A stretch of 64,000 nt of DNA from G963663495 sp963663495 (lineage in GTDB: Bacteria > Bacteroidota > Rhodothermia > Rhodothermales > Bin80). Under the pieces are notes generated by a model. It saw only the letters and a program-made list of their open reading frames with translations. It searched no databases and was not told where the DNA came from. Positions 1-9,238 of this stretch are shown piece after piece (the first letter of the stretch is position 1; every line of letters starts with the position of its first letter). Made by a program: the position numbers and the translations under genes. The DNA lies in assembly GCA_963663495.1 (NCBI GenBank), contig OY760427.1, positions 496,001-560,000 of the forward strand, given 5' to 3'.

Positions 1-1329
1 GAAGGTATACCTGTAGCAGGACCCCGGATCTCGGCTTCCTGCTCCGACCCATTCTGCTCCGACTCATCAGGCTCCCGCACTACAGGCCGGCCCTTATAAT
101 GTGTCTTCGGACGGGGAACCGAAGACAGCGCCATGGAGCAAGCCGTATTCAGCTTCCCGAAGTGCTTTTCCGCCTTTCCTCTCTTCCTGTACAGATTCAC
201 TAGCTGCTCTGCCGGATAGGCTTCTGCATCCAGATCGGTGATCAGATAGAAATGCCGCGGGAAAAGCTCTCCCGGCACCGGATCAACCACGAGCACCACA
301 CGACGCTCTACGGACCAGCACTTTGCACGGTAGCACAGTTCGTGGTAGCATTCGTCCGACGGCTGATCACCCTCCAAATGAGGCGCCGCAAGCCCGTCAA
401 TCATATCGTTTCCTTTCAGACGCATAGCCGATACGGTCGTTCTCCAGCTTATCACATAACTCTCCACTGTTGAAGCCTGCGTCCAATCGGACAATGACCT
501 TGTCGGCCACATGTTCACGCAATGCCAGCCCAATGCGTCGAATGAAACCGTAGCAGTCCTTCACCACATTCTGCGTGCCCCCTCGCAATTCCGCCCCCAA
601 CATGTCGCCCGACTCACCGCATATGGCGGTAAGGGGCAGAAAGATGGTGCGCTTGTAATACCCGTTCCACTTGCTGCCCTGCTGCTTGCCATGCGTATCT
701 ACCGGTACACCGTCCACATCAAAGACTACCTCGGGGCGGCGCTTCCCGCCACCACGCTGCAGCAGGTGCTCCATGGCGAATGTCTCTGCAAAAAGGCGCA
801 ACTTCTTGAAATTCTTTTTCCCGGCCAACATGCGCACGAAGCGAGACATGGTTGGCTGGGATGCCAGGGACCTATCGTCCTGTAATGCCTCCATACCCCT
901 TTTGGAAGAAGTGGCCACGCGCATGGCGGGGTCCCTTTGAAGCTTGTCCGCATCTGACTGACGTCCCCACCCCTGCACATGTTGCAGCAGGTACTGCCGC
1001 ACTAACTCCTCAAGGCTATGCGTAATCCGAGCTTGGGACCGATTGTCCTTAAGCACGGAAGCGAGTCGGCATGCCAAGGTGCTGATCACCATGAGCAGGC
1101 GCATAGGAATGACGCCGGCATCCGATGTTAGATTATCGGTCTTGGAGCGTACAACTTTAACGGATTTATTGAACTGGCAAGCGAACAGAAGGTTGGATCT
1201 TGCATCGGGTGTGTTACAGGGTGAATGGGTATTGGGGTCTCTAAACGTTAGAGCGTCGCGCAAGAGTCCATTCAACCCGTGTATAGTCAACATATTACAC
1301 CATAATATCAAACGACGATTCCCCGCCAC
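1..1329 (-). pseudogene. IS1380-family transposase, frameshifted and partial
   Basis: DDE transposase of the IS1380 family by alignment to the intact copy at 60735-62375. The first two catalytic regions are present: FDVDGVPVD with the downstream GSKWNGYY stretch, and VIVRLDAGFNSGE. Relative to the intact copy, five bases (CACGT) are missing near 417, which shifts the frame. The intact product continues into an NLYRKRGKAEKHFGELN region holding the third acidic residue; here that part is out of frame. The acidic pentapeptide repeat that has ten units in the other copy is reduced to about two units (bases 38-67). Likely inactive. Confidence 0.85.
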
Positions 1330-1354
1330 TTAACTCCCTTATGAATAAGGGAGG
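1..1354 (-). mobile_element. IS1380-family insertion sequence, copy 1 (cut by window edge)
   Basis: Nearly identical to the element ending at 62458; base 1 here corresponds to about base 62... of the second copy's coding end (60962). Both copies end on the right with the same sequence, a short palindrome CTCCC(T/C)...GGGAGG around AATGAATAAG-like bases, after which the flanks differ (1355 onward versus 62459 onward). That sets the right boundary at 1354. The left end lies outside the window. Confidence 0.8.
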
Positions 1355-1431
1355 CTCAGATTGCAAAACAACGCTGCTCTTTGAGGGTTTTGCTGTCACA
1401 TCACGAAAGTTCCTAAACCAGAAAAGATATT

Positions 1432-3270
1432 ATGAAGCGATTTGCGCTAATATTAGCCGGAGTATTGCTACCAGGGAGCGTCATGCACGCTCAGACCTGG
1501 GAGCTGGCTTGGTCAGATGAATTCGACTACGAGGGTCTACCGGACCAAACGAAGTGGTCATACGATGTGGGAGGTGGAGGCTGGGGCAATGCTGAGCTAC
1601 AGTACTACTCAGCAGACCGTATGGAGAACGCAAGGGTTGATGGCGACCATTTGATAATTGAAGCACGCAAGGAAAGTGGGTTTTCCAGGGACTACACTTC
1701 AGCGAGGCTTGTTTCAAAGGGTAAGGGAGACTGGAAGTATGGTCGCATTGAAGTTAGAGTTAAGCTGCCTGAAGGGCGTGGGACATGGCCTGCAATCTGG
1801 ATGCTTCCCACCGAAAGCGACTACGGTAACGGCGGGTGGCCGGACACGGGGGAAATTGACATTCTGGAGCATGTGGGCCACAATCCGAAGACCGTCCATG
1901 CTACGGTTCACACAGACAAATACAACCACCTGTCAGGCACCCAGAAGGGTGGACAGATTCACGTAGCGACCTTCAACGAGGAATTCCACACTTATGTGGC
2001 AGAGTGGACTCCGAACATCATTGAGGTTTCTGCTGACGGGACCGTGTTTTTTCGGTTTCGAAACGATGGTCGCAGCTGGAGCTATTGGCCATTCGATCAA
2101 CCGTTTCATTTGCTCTTTAATATCGCGATTGGGGGATCCTGGGGTGGTCAACAAGGCGTAGATGACAGCATATTCCCTCAGCAGATGATTATTGACTATG
2201 TGCGGGTTTATCGCAATACAGGAGTACCGAGAATTGCCTTTACGGCTCCGTCATCAGTTCAGCCAGGTGGACAGCTGATGATCAGTGCGGAAGCCAGTGA
2301 CCCTGAAGGAGATCTTTCCACGGTGAGCATTATGCAGGGAGATGGACGCCTTGCGACGTTTGATGCACCACCCTACGCATTGACGATTGAGGATGCTCAG
2401 CCGGGATGTTACCTATTGAGCGCCGAGGCTACCGACGCTGGTGGATGGTACACCAAGGCGGATGCCATTGAGCTAAAGGTAGGCGTATCCTGTGGGCAGG
2501 CCCCGTACCTGATCGCACCGCACGCAATCCCCGGCAAGATTGAGGCCGAGCATTATGATATAGGTGGACGGGGTACAGCTTACGGTGATATTACTTCAGG
2601 AAATGAAGCGGGCAATTTCCGACAGAACGAAGGAGTCGACATAGAAGGGTTTCTGGATACGGAAACACTTGGCCACGCAGTGGTGGGCATCCTGAGGCGG
2701 GAATGGTTGGGGTATACGGTTCGCATTGGTCAGTCCGGCAGCTACACGCTGGAAGCAAGGATCGCGTCCAGTGGACCCAAGGCTGTGCTAGATATTGAGA
2801 TTGATGATGTTGTAGTGGTAGAGGCGCTGGAACATCAAACCCGGTCACTAACGCCCAAATGGGAATTTGTTAGGCGTAGCGGGATCATGCTTGAGGAAGG
2901 GTTACACTTCCTGCGCGTCCGCATGCAATCGTCTGATTTCAGGCTTGACTGGCTTCGCTTTGAATTCGATTCTCCAACATCGACGGAGCCAGATCCAGAG
3001 GGAGCAAGCCGCGGCTTCCTCAGGAACCACCCAAACCCCTTTACAGAAGCCACGCGCCTGACATTCCATGTTCCTATCCAAGGGCGTGCAACGATTGAAG
3101 TGTACAATGTACTGGGTCAGCATGTTACTACCCTTATTGATGGTCCACATGCGCGCGGGACACATCATGCTACCTTGAGCGGTCACGATCTACCCAGTGG
3201 TGTCTATTTTTCACAATTGCGCTCGGTCGGTAATGTGCAAACGCGGACAATGATGATAGTGCGGGACTAA
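1432..3270 (+). CDS. Secreted GH16 beta-glucanase (laminarinase-like) with CBM6-like module and T9SS-type sorting domain
   Basis: Predicted endo-beta-1,3(4)-glucanase cleaving laminarin-type glucans outside the cell. The 612-aa product has a signal peptide (residues 1-20, ending VMHA), a GH16 domain (about 25-262) with the catalytic motif GEIDILE (nucleophile E141, D143, acid/base E146), an Ig-like domain (about 266-350), a carbohydrate-binding CBM6-like domain (about 365-510), and a C-terminal domain (about 530-612) with NHPNPF, VYNVLGQ and LPSGVYF, typical of type IX secretion or related cell-surface sorting in Bacteroidota/Rhodothermota. The start is fixed by the signal peptide immediately after the ATG. 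It stands alone between an IS1380 copy and a group II intron. Function is well supported; the exact glucan is not. Confidence 0.9.
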   Translation: MKRFALILAGVLLPGSVMHAQTWELAWSDEFDYEGLPDQTKWSYDVGGGGWGNAELQYYSADRMENARVDGDHLIIEARKESGFSRDYTSARLVSKGKGDWKYGRIEVRVKLPEGRGTWPAIWMLPTESDYGNGGWPDTGEIDILEHVGHNPKTVHATVHTDKYNHLSGTQKGGQIHVATFNEEFHTYVAEWTPNIIEVSADGTVFFRFRNDGRSWSYWPFDQPFHLLFNIAIGGSWGGQQGVDDSIFPQQMIIDYVRVYRNTGVPRIAFTAPSSVQPGGQLMISAEASDPEGDLSTVSIMQGDGRLATFDAPPYALTIEDAQPGCYLLSAEATDAGGWYTKADAIELKVGVSCGQAPYLIAPHAIPGKIEAEHYDIGGRGTAYGDITSGNEAGNFRQNEGVDIEGFLDTETLGHAVVGILRREWLGYTVRIGQSGSYTLEARIASSGPKAVLDIEIDDVVVVEALEHQTRSLTPKWEFVRRSGIMLEEGLHFLRVRMQSSDFRLDWLRFEFDSPTSTEPDPEGASRGFLRNHPNPFTEATRLTFHVPIQGRATIEVYNVLGQHVTTLIDGPHARGTHHATLSGHDLPSGVYFSQLRSVGNVQTRTMMIVRD

Positions 3271-3363
3271 GGCGGGGCTTGACTATTTCCGGGTATCCGT
3301 CGGATAGCCTCGGGGGATACGCATCCGGTATCGTTCCGGTATTGTGGAGGTTGCGCCCGGGCC

Positions 3364-4105
3364 GTGCGTGTGCAGTGCAACCAAGGCCGTGACGGAATTG
3401 TGCTTATTTAGTTAAGGCAGGCGAGAGCATGGCACTGGTACGCCAGGCTAACTGGCAAGGATATAGCGGGTGGAAGTCCCGTAATATGAAGCAAGAACCA
3501 AGCACATATTTCCGCGAGCCGTGCGCGGTCACTCGTGAGGGTGGACGTGAAGTGTCGGTAGCGGCGCATATGGCCAGGGATATTGAGCAACGAAAGATGT
3601 GTCGTTCGGGTCGCCGAGATTATCGGTGCGGTCGAAGGCAATATGTTCGTCATCGTTATGGTGAGAGGGCGGACAGGTCCGCGGTGTCTAAGACCCCATG
3701 GACGTATGTACATATCCTGCCGGGACCTGGGAGATCTTTTCAACGCCCAGCGCCAAGGGCGGGGCCGCCGAAGCGTAGGCGAAATGCTGATCGGAGGATG
3801 TACGGTGAAGAGAGGTCTGATGCGATGATAGTAGCGATGAAGCTGGCGAACAAAGCATGGAAGACCATGTGGCGGAGTTGGTGGAGCGAAGCGTCGCACC
3901 CGAGGGGAAACCGTAGTTCCCGGCACGCACTGGACACAGAGCCAGGTTCGTGTGCCATGGGAAGGTGCGGTTACGGCAACGGACCGGTTTGCTGGTCTGT
4001 TAACGTCATGCGCGGTGGCGCGACCCAAGGGAAGAGCCGGATGCGTTAGCGCGCATGTCCGGATCTGTGCGGGGCCTCCGGGGAAACCCGGGGGCTACCG
4101 CGAGA
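3364..4105 (+). mobile_element. Group II intron without reverse transcriptase (ORF-less)
   Basis: No credible protein, but the RNA features of a group II intron are present. Domain V: a 32-nt hairpin at 4034-4065 beginning GAGCCGG and closing TCCGGATC, with the AGC triad and a short GCG/CGC distal stem. Domain VI follows directly (about 4069-4100) as a G/C hairpin with a GGAAAC loop and a CTAC near its 3' base that provides the bulged branch-point A. Upstream, 3400-3560 resembles domain I. A GTGCG at 3364 or GTGTG at 3368 fits the GUGYG 5' end; the 3' end near 4105 is approximate. The third domain V pair is G-A rather than G-U, so activity may be reduced. With no intron-encoded protein it would depend on one in trans. 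Confidence 0.7.
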
Positions 4106-4168
4106 ACATAGCGCGGCTGATGGCTCCTGACTAAAGGTGGTATTGCTGAACCCTTCAGGATCGGAGGC

Positions 4169-4672
4169 TTAAGCCAGGAATGGACTGCTCTGTCCCAGTG
4201 CACGAGCCACGCGCTCCACATCATCGTTTGCCTGGCTTGCAAGGCTCTCCACGACACCGCGTATGTGGTCGGGGTTGGGCGCCAGCTCTGACAGCACATG
4301 ATCTGCATGACGGATCAGGCTTCGCCAAGAATCATTATCGGGAAACTGCGCGCGTCCGTGCCTTGAGTTTGCGAGGAAGTCCAGTCGCAGCTCAAAGAAC
4401 CCGTGGAAGCGCTCCAGGATAGCCAGCTCTTCTTTGCTGAAGCAGGATTCAAAAAACTCCACTTCGGATTCCTGCACATTCCCCTTGAGTCCATCGAAAT
4501 AGGACTCTCCGGGCACATATAGATCGTCGAACCATACGCGGGTCAAGCGAGCTGCTACCGCCTCGGGCGCCGCAGCCTTGCGGCACAATTCCTGACACTC
4601 CGGGGAGGTCATGAATGCCAGAAACAGGATAATGCGCGTGCGCGTGTTGTTTCGGTGCTGCGCGGGCTTCAT
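4169..4672 (-). CDS. Hypothetical protein, 167 aa
   Basis: No family recognised. The product is soluble and rich in charged helical stretches (EVEFFESCFSKEELAILE, then FFELRLDFL). A second possible start is the Met at residue 21 (base 4612), because the first 20 residues look less protein-like. It lies downstream of the 135-aa gene at 6157-6564 on the same strand; only the TnpB element and its target duplication separate them, so they were probably a two-gene operon with about an 18-bp gap before the insertion. Confidence 0.5.
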   Translation of the reverse strand: MKPAQHRNNTRTRIILFLAFMTSPECQELCRKAAAPEAVAARLTRVWFDDLYVPGESYFDGLKGNVQESEVEFFESCFSKEELAILERFHGFFELRLDFLANSRHGRAQFPDNDSWRSLIRHADHVLSELAPNPDHIRGVVESLASQANDDVERVARALGQSSPFLA

Positions 4673-4685
4673 TAGTTGGCGTTTA

Positions 4686-6143
4686 GGGAATTATATACGT
4701 GAGTGACCAACTGTACACAGTGAGGCACTAGTATCAATTTCACGGGTCATAGGGGTCGGTAACCCGAACGCCCCTCGCCGTGCAGCAGCCCCAATCCCGG
4801 AGGCCAGTATGTTTGCAGCCGCATTCAGGTCTGCATGATCCGCATGTCCACAGGACATACACTCGAATTTGCTCTGCATCTTACGGTTACCCGCTTCTGT
4901 GTGCCCACACACAGAACACCGTTGACTGATATAGGCAGCGGTAACCTTTATCACCTTGCGGCACTTATAGCCCAGCATCTGATCCAGCTGGCCCCAACCT
5001 GTTCGCAGTATTCCACGGTTGAGGCCAGACTTCTGTCTGACGTTTGTGCCAAAGCTCTCCATCGTCCCCTTAGCTGAACGTGTCATCGCTTTGATCTTCA
5101 GGTCCTCCAGTATCACCGTTGAGGAGCATTTGGCAATACTGCGACTTACCTGGTGGTTCGCATTCTTGAGGATGGTAGCACGCTTGCGCTGTATGCGGGC
5201 GATTCTATGCTTCCGCCTGTTACGACGGTTGGAGCCTTTCTTCTGTCTCGCCAGTCTTCGCTGATGCCGCTTCAACTTGGCATCAAGACGCTTCGTATCC
5301 GGTTGTCTGATAATGCTTGTATCGCCCTCTGTGGAGACCATAGCGACCTGCCCGCAATTACGGTCAATGCCTACAGCACCGCCGGTATCCTCTATTACAG
5401 GTGCCTCCATCTTGTAGCAGATGACAGCATACCCTTTGCCGGCGTTCTTCTTTACCGTGGCTTTGACGGGTATACCATCAGGGTACGGGTTGCCTCCCCG
5501 CCTGCGGAGCGCCATATATCCCACTTTCGGGATATACAGCTTGCCATCCCGAACCCTTACGTTATCCGGGATCGTGAACGAAGACGTACTACCACGTCTG
5601 GAATGGAATCTCGGTCTTCTCTTACCCTCCTTGAAGAATGCCTTCCATGCATCCGCCTGATATTTCAATGTGTATCTAACGACACCAAAGGAGTATTCAG
5701 GTAGCCACTCGACCGTGCGGCGCAGCGCCGTGAACCGCTTCCCCAGCGAGAAGAAGCTTACCGAGGGCGGCTTCTCTCCAGCCTCTCTCGCTTTCTTGTA
5801 GGCCTCACTCTGCTCTGCGAGGATGGCATTCCACACAAACCTACACGCACCCGCTAATCCAGCAAGGTGCTTGGCTTTACTCCGACTTTCGGGCAACAGC
5901 CTGTATGTGATATTGCGGTATGCACTAACCGTTTTGGGCATGGCACTGTGGTATATAACTCCCTAATAGATGGCAATTATATAGCATGAATACCCACGTG
6001 TTGAGTTATTTGAAATAATTGCAGTCTTTTCGTGAAAAGCGGGAACCGATTATGAAAAACTGGCGAAAGCCATCCTGTCTGCACCACCCAAGCACAAAAA
6101 GTAACTCCTGCGAAAACGCGTGGCATTCAGCCATATAACTCCC
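4686..6143 (-). mobile_element. TnpB element, copy 1 (1458 bp, 8-bp target duplication)
   Basis: In element orientation it starts GGGAGTTATAT (at 6143) and ends ATATAATTCCC (at 4686), an imperfect terminal inverted repeat. The direct repeat GGCGTTTA occurs at 4678-4685 and again at 6144-6151, a perfect 8-bp target duplication. The interior holds one gene, tnpB, and a left non-coding stretch of about 200 bp shared with the other copies. No transposase is encoded. The 8-bp duplication and inverted ends point to movement by a DDE transposase in trans. Confidence 0.85.
4691..5941 (-). CDS. tnpB: TnpB RNA-guided endonuclease, intact copy
   Basis: 416-aa TnpB (OrfB) protein: N-terminal helical and wedge region (RNITYRLLPESRSKAKHLAG), then a RuvC-like nuclease with D193 (GIDRNCG), E279 (ILEDL) and D371 (ADLNAAANI), and a zinc ribbon with C342/C345 and C361/C364. 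Length and residue spacing match characterised TnpB such as ISDra2. Of the four copies in the window this is the only one with both an unbroken frame and all three catalytic acids. The stop codon lies only five bases from the element end, so the guide-RNA (reRNA) scaffold must overlap the 3' coding sequence, with the guide read from flanking DNA (bases 4685 downward). No tnpA partner is present. Confidence 0.92.
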   Translation of the reverse strand: MPKTVSAYRNITYRLLPESRSKAKHLAGLAGACRFVWNAILAEQSEAYKKAREAGEKPPSVSFFSLGKRFTALRRTVEWLPEYSFGVVRYTLKYQADAWKAFFKEGKRRPRFHSRRGSTSSFTIPDNVRVRDGKLYIPKVGYMALRRRGGNPYPDGIPVKATVKKNAGKGYAVICYKMEAPVIEDTGGAVGIDRNCGQVAMVSTEGDTSIIRQPDTKRLDAKLKRHQRRLARQKKGSNRRNRRKHRIARIQRKRATILKNANHQVSRSIAKCSSTVILEDLKIKAMTRSAKGTMESFGTNVRQKSGLNRGILRTGWGQLDQMLGYKCRKVIKVTAAYISQRCSVCGHTEAGNRKMQSKFECMSCGHADHADLNAAANILASGIGAAARRGAFGLPTPMTREIDTSASLCTVGHSRI

Positions 6144-6156
6144 GGCGTTTACCATA

Positions 6157-6564
6157 CTAATAGGGAACCTCGGGGAGCTCAACCCAAAGTGGGGCGCCTT
6201 CCGGTTTAAAGTTACGTGTTGCGACAAAATGCCAGCCATGATGAAAATTCAGCTTGAACTTGCCACCGCCGTAATGCACATGCAGGTATCCCATGGGATC
6301 ATGAAGCAGAGGCATCATCGCCAGCACGCTTGCACGAGCTAATCCCTTGAAGCGTACAGAATTCTGAAACGGTTCCTGTACGAGAATAGTTACAGAAGAG
6401 TCCGCTAGCGTAGACAGGAACGCTTCTTCTACTTGTTTATCCGTGGGCGCAATCACTCCACGTTGCCGGAGGTCAGATAGGATATACTTGCTGAATAGCT
6501 TCCAGACCCAGTCCATGGAATTTATAAGAATCGGCGAACCTGTGGGACCATTGTCGACATTCAA
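6157..6564 (-). CDS. Hypothetical protein, 135 aa
   Basis: No family recognised. Soluble product, no signal peptide; the central part (SVRFKGLARASVLAMMPLL) and the aromatic, His-rich C-terminal part (YLHVHYGGGKFKLNFHHGWHFVATRN) look like a folded beta-rich domain. The stop at 6157 lies just beyond the TnpB element's target duplication, so the gene was not damaged by the insertion. It is probably the first gene of the unit whose second gene is at 4169-4672. Confidence 0.5.
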   Translation of the reverse strand: MNVDNGPTGSPILINSMDWVWKLFSKYILSDLRQRGVIAPTDKQVEEAFLSTLADSSVTILVQEPFQNSVRFKGLARASVLAMMPLLHDPMGYLHVHYGGGKFKLNFHHGWHFVATRNFKPEGAPLWVELPEVPY

Positions 6565-6646
6565 TCTTTAATTCAAGAACTTACCCCGTTGGGCCGCAAT
6601 CCAGTTCCGGGCGGCCTTAATGCCGAACAAACACCTGAAAGATAAG

Positions 6647-7426
6647 ATGCGACCAATTTCTTTACTTCTATTCTTTGCGTTCTTGGCCGCCGGATGTGGC
6701 GGTAGTGAAACCAGTTCGGACAGCGCTGACGATGCTGGTGCCGCCGAAGCAAGCGAAACTACAATGGAGGTTGCCCCCATGGGTACGGCCTCCGTATCAG
6801 GCATGGTATCCTTTGAAGGCGACGCCCCGGAGCGGGCCCCAATACGTATGAAGCCAGAGTGCATGGATCAGCACGATTCGGATCCGCTCTCGGATGTGTT
6901 GGTCGTTGGTGGAACTGGAGGCGTGCAATCTGCTTTTGTATTCGTTTCTAGTGGACTGCCTGAGGATATGACGTTCCCCACGCCAGATGAACCGGCAGTG
7001 CTTGATCAGTACGGCTGCATGTATGTGCCGCATGTCATGGGTGTCCAGACAGGTCAGACGATTCGTATTGAGAACAGCGATCCATTCCAGCATAACATCC
7101 ATCCTATCCCTGAGATCAACAGGGGCTTCAATGAGTCTACCCCGAATGAAGGTGACTATTTGGAGAAAGCATTTCTGGTGGCAGAGATCCCGCCAATTGA
7201 GGTAAAATGTGATGTCCATCCGTGGATGCTTGCCTATGTGGGTGTGCTGGATCATCCGTATTTTGCGGTTTCGGATGCGGACGGCAACTTCAGTATAGAA
7301 GGACTTCCCGCAGGAGAATACACTGTGACTGCGTGGCATTCCACCTTGGGAACGCAGGAGATGACTGTAACGGTAGGCGATGGCGAAGCTGCTTCAGCCG
7401 GGTTCACGTTTGCTTCAGCCGGTTAG
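6647..7426 (+). CDS. Lipoprotein with cupredoxin-like and carboxypeptidase-regulatory-like domains
   Basis: The chosen start at 6647 gives MRPISLLLFFAFLAAGC, a signal peptide with lipobox LAAGC; an upstream ATG at 6620 would add nine polar residues. After a low-complexity S/A/E/D linker, a cupredoxin-like domain carries candidate copper ligands: the His of FQHNIHP and the Cys, His and Met of VKCDVHPWM. A C-terminal domain (SDADGNFSIEGLPAGEYTVTAWH) is a regulatory-type beta sandwich. It sits 42 bp upstream of the first oxidase genes and probably forms an operon with them, either as a periplasmic electron donor or in copper handling. The role is inferred. Confidence 0.75.
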   Translation: MRPISLLLFFAFLAAGCGGSETSSDSADDAGAAEASETTMEVAPMGTASVSGMVSFEGDAPERAPIRMKPECMDQHDSDPLSDVLVVGGTGGVQSAFVFVSSGLPEDMTFPTPDEPAVLDQYGCMYVPHVMGVQTGQTIRIENSDPFQHNIHPIPEINRGFNESTPNEGDYLEKAFLVAEIPPIEVKCDVHPWMLAYVGVLDHPYFAVSDADGNFSIEGLPAGEYTVTAWHSTLGTQEMTVTVGDGEAASAGFTFASAG

Positions 7427-7468
7427 CATAAAGGCCTGTAAGGGCTGACTCAAGACTGTTGGTATACG

Positions 7469-9238
7469 ATGGCGGATAACGCGGGCGCCCACGCTTCCCA
7501 TAATGGTGCGGCAGCGCATCATGAGGGGTTCTGGCGGAAGTATTGGTTTTCCACGGACCACAAGGTTATAGGGATACAGTACGGCCTGACGGCGCTGTTC
7601 TTCCTTCTGTTCGGATTCATTCTCATGCTGCTGATGCGTTGGCAGTTGGCTTCGCCCGGTGTGGAAATACCGTTGCTGGGTGCGCTCACACCCGAAATGT
7701 ACAACCAGTTCGGCGCAATGCATGGGACTATCATGGTCTTCATGGGAATTGTGCCGCTGGCAGTAGGAGCCTTCGGTAATTACATCGTTCCGCTGCAGAT
7801 AGGTGCCCCCGATATGGCGTTCCCTCGTCTCAATATGGCGAGCTATCATTTTTTCTTCTGGGGCGGAATAGTGATGATGGCCAGCTTCTTTGTGCCTGGC
7901 GGCGCCGCCAAGGCTGGATGGACCTCGTATCCACCGCTGGCAAATATTGAGACGATGGGGCAGACAGTCTGGCTGTTCGGCATGGTGTTCCTGATTACAT
8001 CATCGCTCCTAGGTGCGATAAACTTTATTACCACCATCATTCAGCTGCGGACCGAGGGCATGACCTTTTTCCGTATGCCATTCTTCGTTTGGTCACAGTT
8101 TGTGACAGCATTCCTGCTGTTGTTGGCATTCCCTCCATTAGAAGCCGCAGCCATCCTGCAGATTGCGGATCGTTTGCTAGATACCAGTTTCTTCCTCCCC
8201 AGTGGCTTGGTAACAACCGGTGGACCATTGGAGGTTGCAGGGGGTGGGAGCCCGCTGCTGTGGCAACACCTGTTCTGGTTCCTGGCACACCCGGAAGTCT
8301 ATGTTCTGATCCTCCCGGCAATGGGAATTGTTGCGGAGGTTCTTACGAATAACTCAAGGAAGCCATTGTGGGGCTACCGGCTGGTGGTGTACTCTGTGCT
8401 TTTCCTAGGGTTTATGTCCTTCATCGTATGGGCACATCACATGTTTATCACAGGCATGGGAACGGCTATTAGTGCCTTCTTCCAGGTGACCACCATGATT
8501 ATCTCCATCCCGTCGGTAATCATTCTCTCCGCACTTGCTATAACACTGTATGGTGGCTCAAATCGGTATACCGTGCCGATGCTGTTTGCAATAGGATTCA
8601 TCCCAATGTTCGGAATTGGCGGACTGACAGGTCTTCCGCTGGGTCTCGCACCGACCGATATTCCGCTACACGACACTTACTACGTTATTGGGCATTTTCA
8701 TTATGTGGTCGCGCCCGGCACGATCTTGGCGATGTTCGCCGGCATTTACTACTGGTTTCCTAAGGTGACTGGCAGGGTAATGGATCCAACTTTGGGTAAG
8801 ATCCACTTCTGGGGTTCAATAATTGCCATGAACGGGATTTTCTTCCCAATGCTGATACAAGGAATGCTGGGTGTTTCACGACGGCTGTTTGATGGCGGCT
8901 TGACATACAGTTTCGCGGAGCCCGGGCTGGTCTACAATCCGGTCATGTCCATTTCAGCTTTGGTCCTCTTTGTCGCGCAGATTCCATTCGTTATCAACTT
9001 CTTCCGAAGTATGAAGAAGGGCCATAAGGTTGAGAGTAACAATCACTGGGAGGCGACTACGTTAGAATGGTCGGCAACACCGATGGTCCCGGTACCACAC
9101 GGTAATTTTGCTACAATCCCGAATGTCCACCGGGGGCCATACGAATACAGCGTACCCGGTAGCAGTCTTCCATATCATTCTCAGGACCTTGAACCCGAGC
9201 AGGCTCACACGGCTGCTCAAGTTGAGGTAGATGCCTGA
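7469..9238 (+). CDS. coxA: Cytochrome c oxidase subunit I, A1-type
   Basis: 589-aa catalytic subunit of an aa3-type heme-copper oxidase, with twelve membrane helices. Visible ligands: heme a His in AMHGT, the CuB His and cross-linked Tyr in AHPEVYVLILP, the CuB pair in WAHHMF, and heme a3/heme a histidines in GHFHY. Helix VI reads FLAHPEV, keeping the Glu of A1-type oxidases, with Ala where Gly is usual. The D-channel Asp is present in GAPDMAFPR. It heads coxA-coxC-subunit IV-two small membrane genes-coxB. The gene order differs from the second oxidase at 24-28 kb, whose subunit I is A2-type. Confidence 0.96.
   Translation: MADNAGAHASHNGAAAHHEGFWRKYWFSTDHKVIGIQYGLTALFFLLFGFILMLLMRWQLASPGVEIPLLGALTPEMYNQFGAMHGTIMVFMGIVPLAVGAFGNYIVPLQIGAPDMAFPRLNMASYHFFFWGGIVMMASFFVPGGAAKAGWTSYPPLANIETMGQTVWLFGMVFLITSSLLGAINFITTIIQLRTEGMTFFRMPFFVWSQFVTAFLLLLAFPPLEAAAILQIADRLLDTSFFLPSGLVTTGGPLEVAGGGSPLLWQHLFWFLAHPEVYVLILPAMGIVAEVLTNNSRKPLWGYRLVVYSVLFLGFMSFIVWAHHMFITGMGTAISAFFQVTTMIISIPSVIILSALAITLYGGSNRYTVPMLFAIGFIPMFGIGGLTGLPLGLAPTDIPLHDTYYVIGHFHYVVAPGTILAMFAGIYYWFPKVTGRVMDPTLGKIHFWGSIIAMNGIFFPMLIQGMLGVSRRLFDGGLTYSFAEPGLVYNPVMSISALVLFVAQIPFVINFFRSMKKGHKVESNNHWEATTLEWSATPMVPVPHGNFATIPNVHRGPYEYSVPGSSLPYHSQDLEPEQAHTAAQVEVDA

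Noticed and set aside
3688..3958. Possible small proteins antisense in the intron
   Set aside because: Overlap conserved RNA domains; no ribosome site or family match.
3429..4049. Long open frames on both strands over the group II intron
   Set aside because: Compositions are Arg/Pro rich with no domain; they are by-products of the GC-rich structured RNA.
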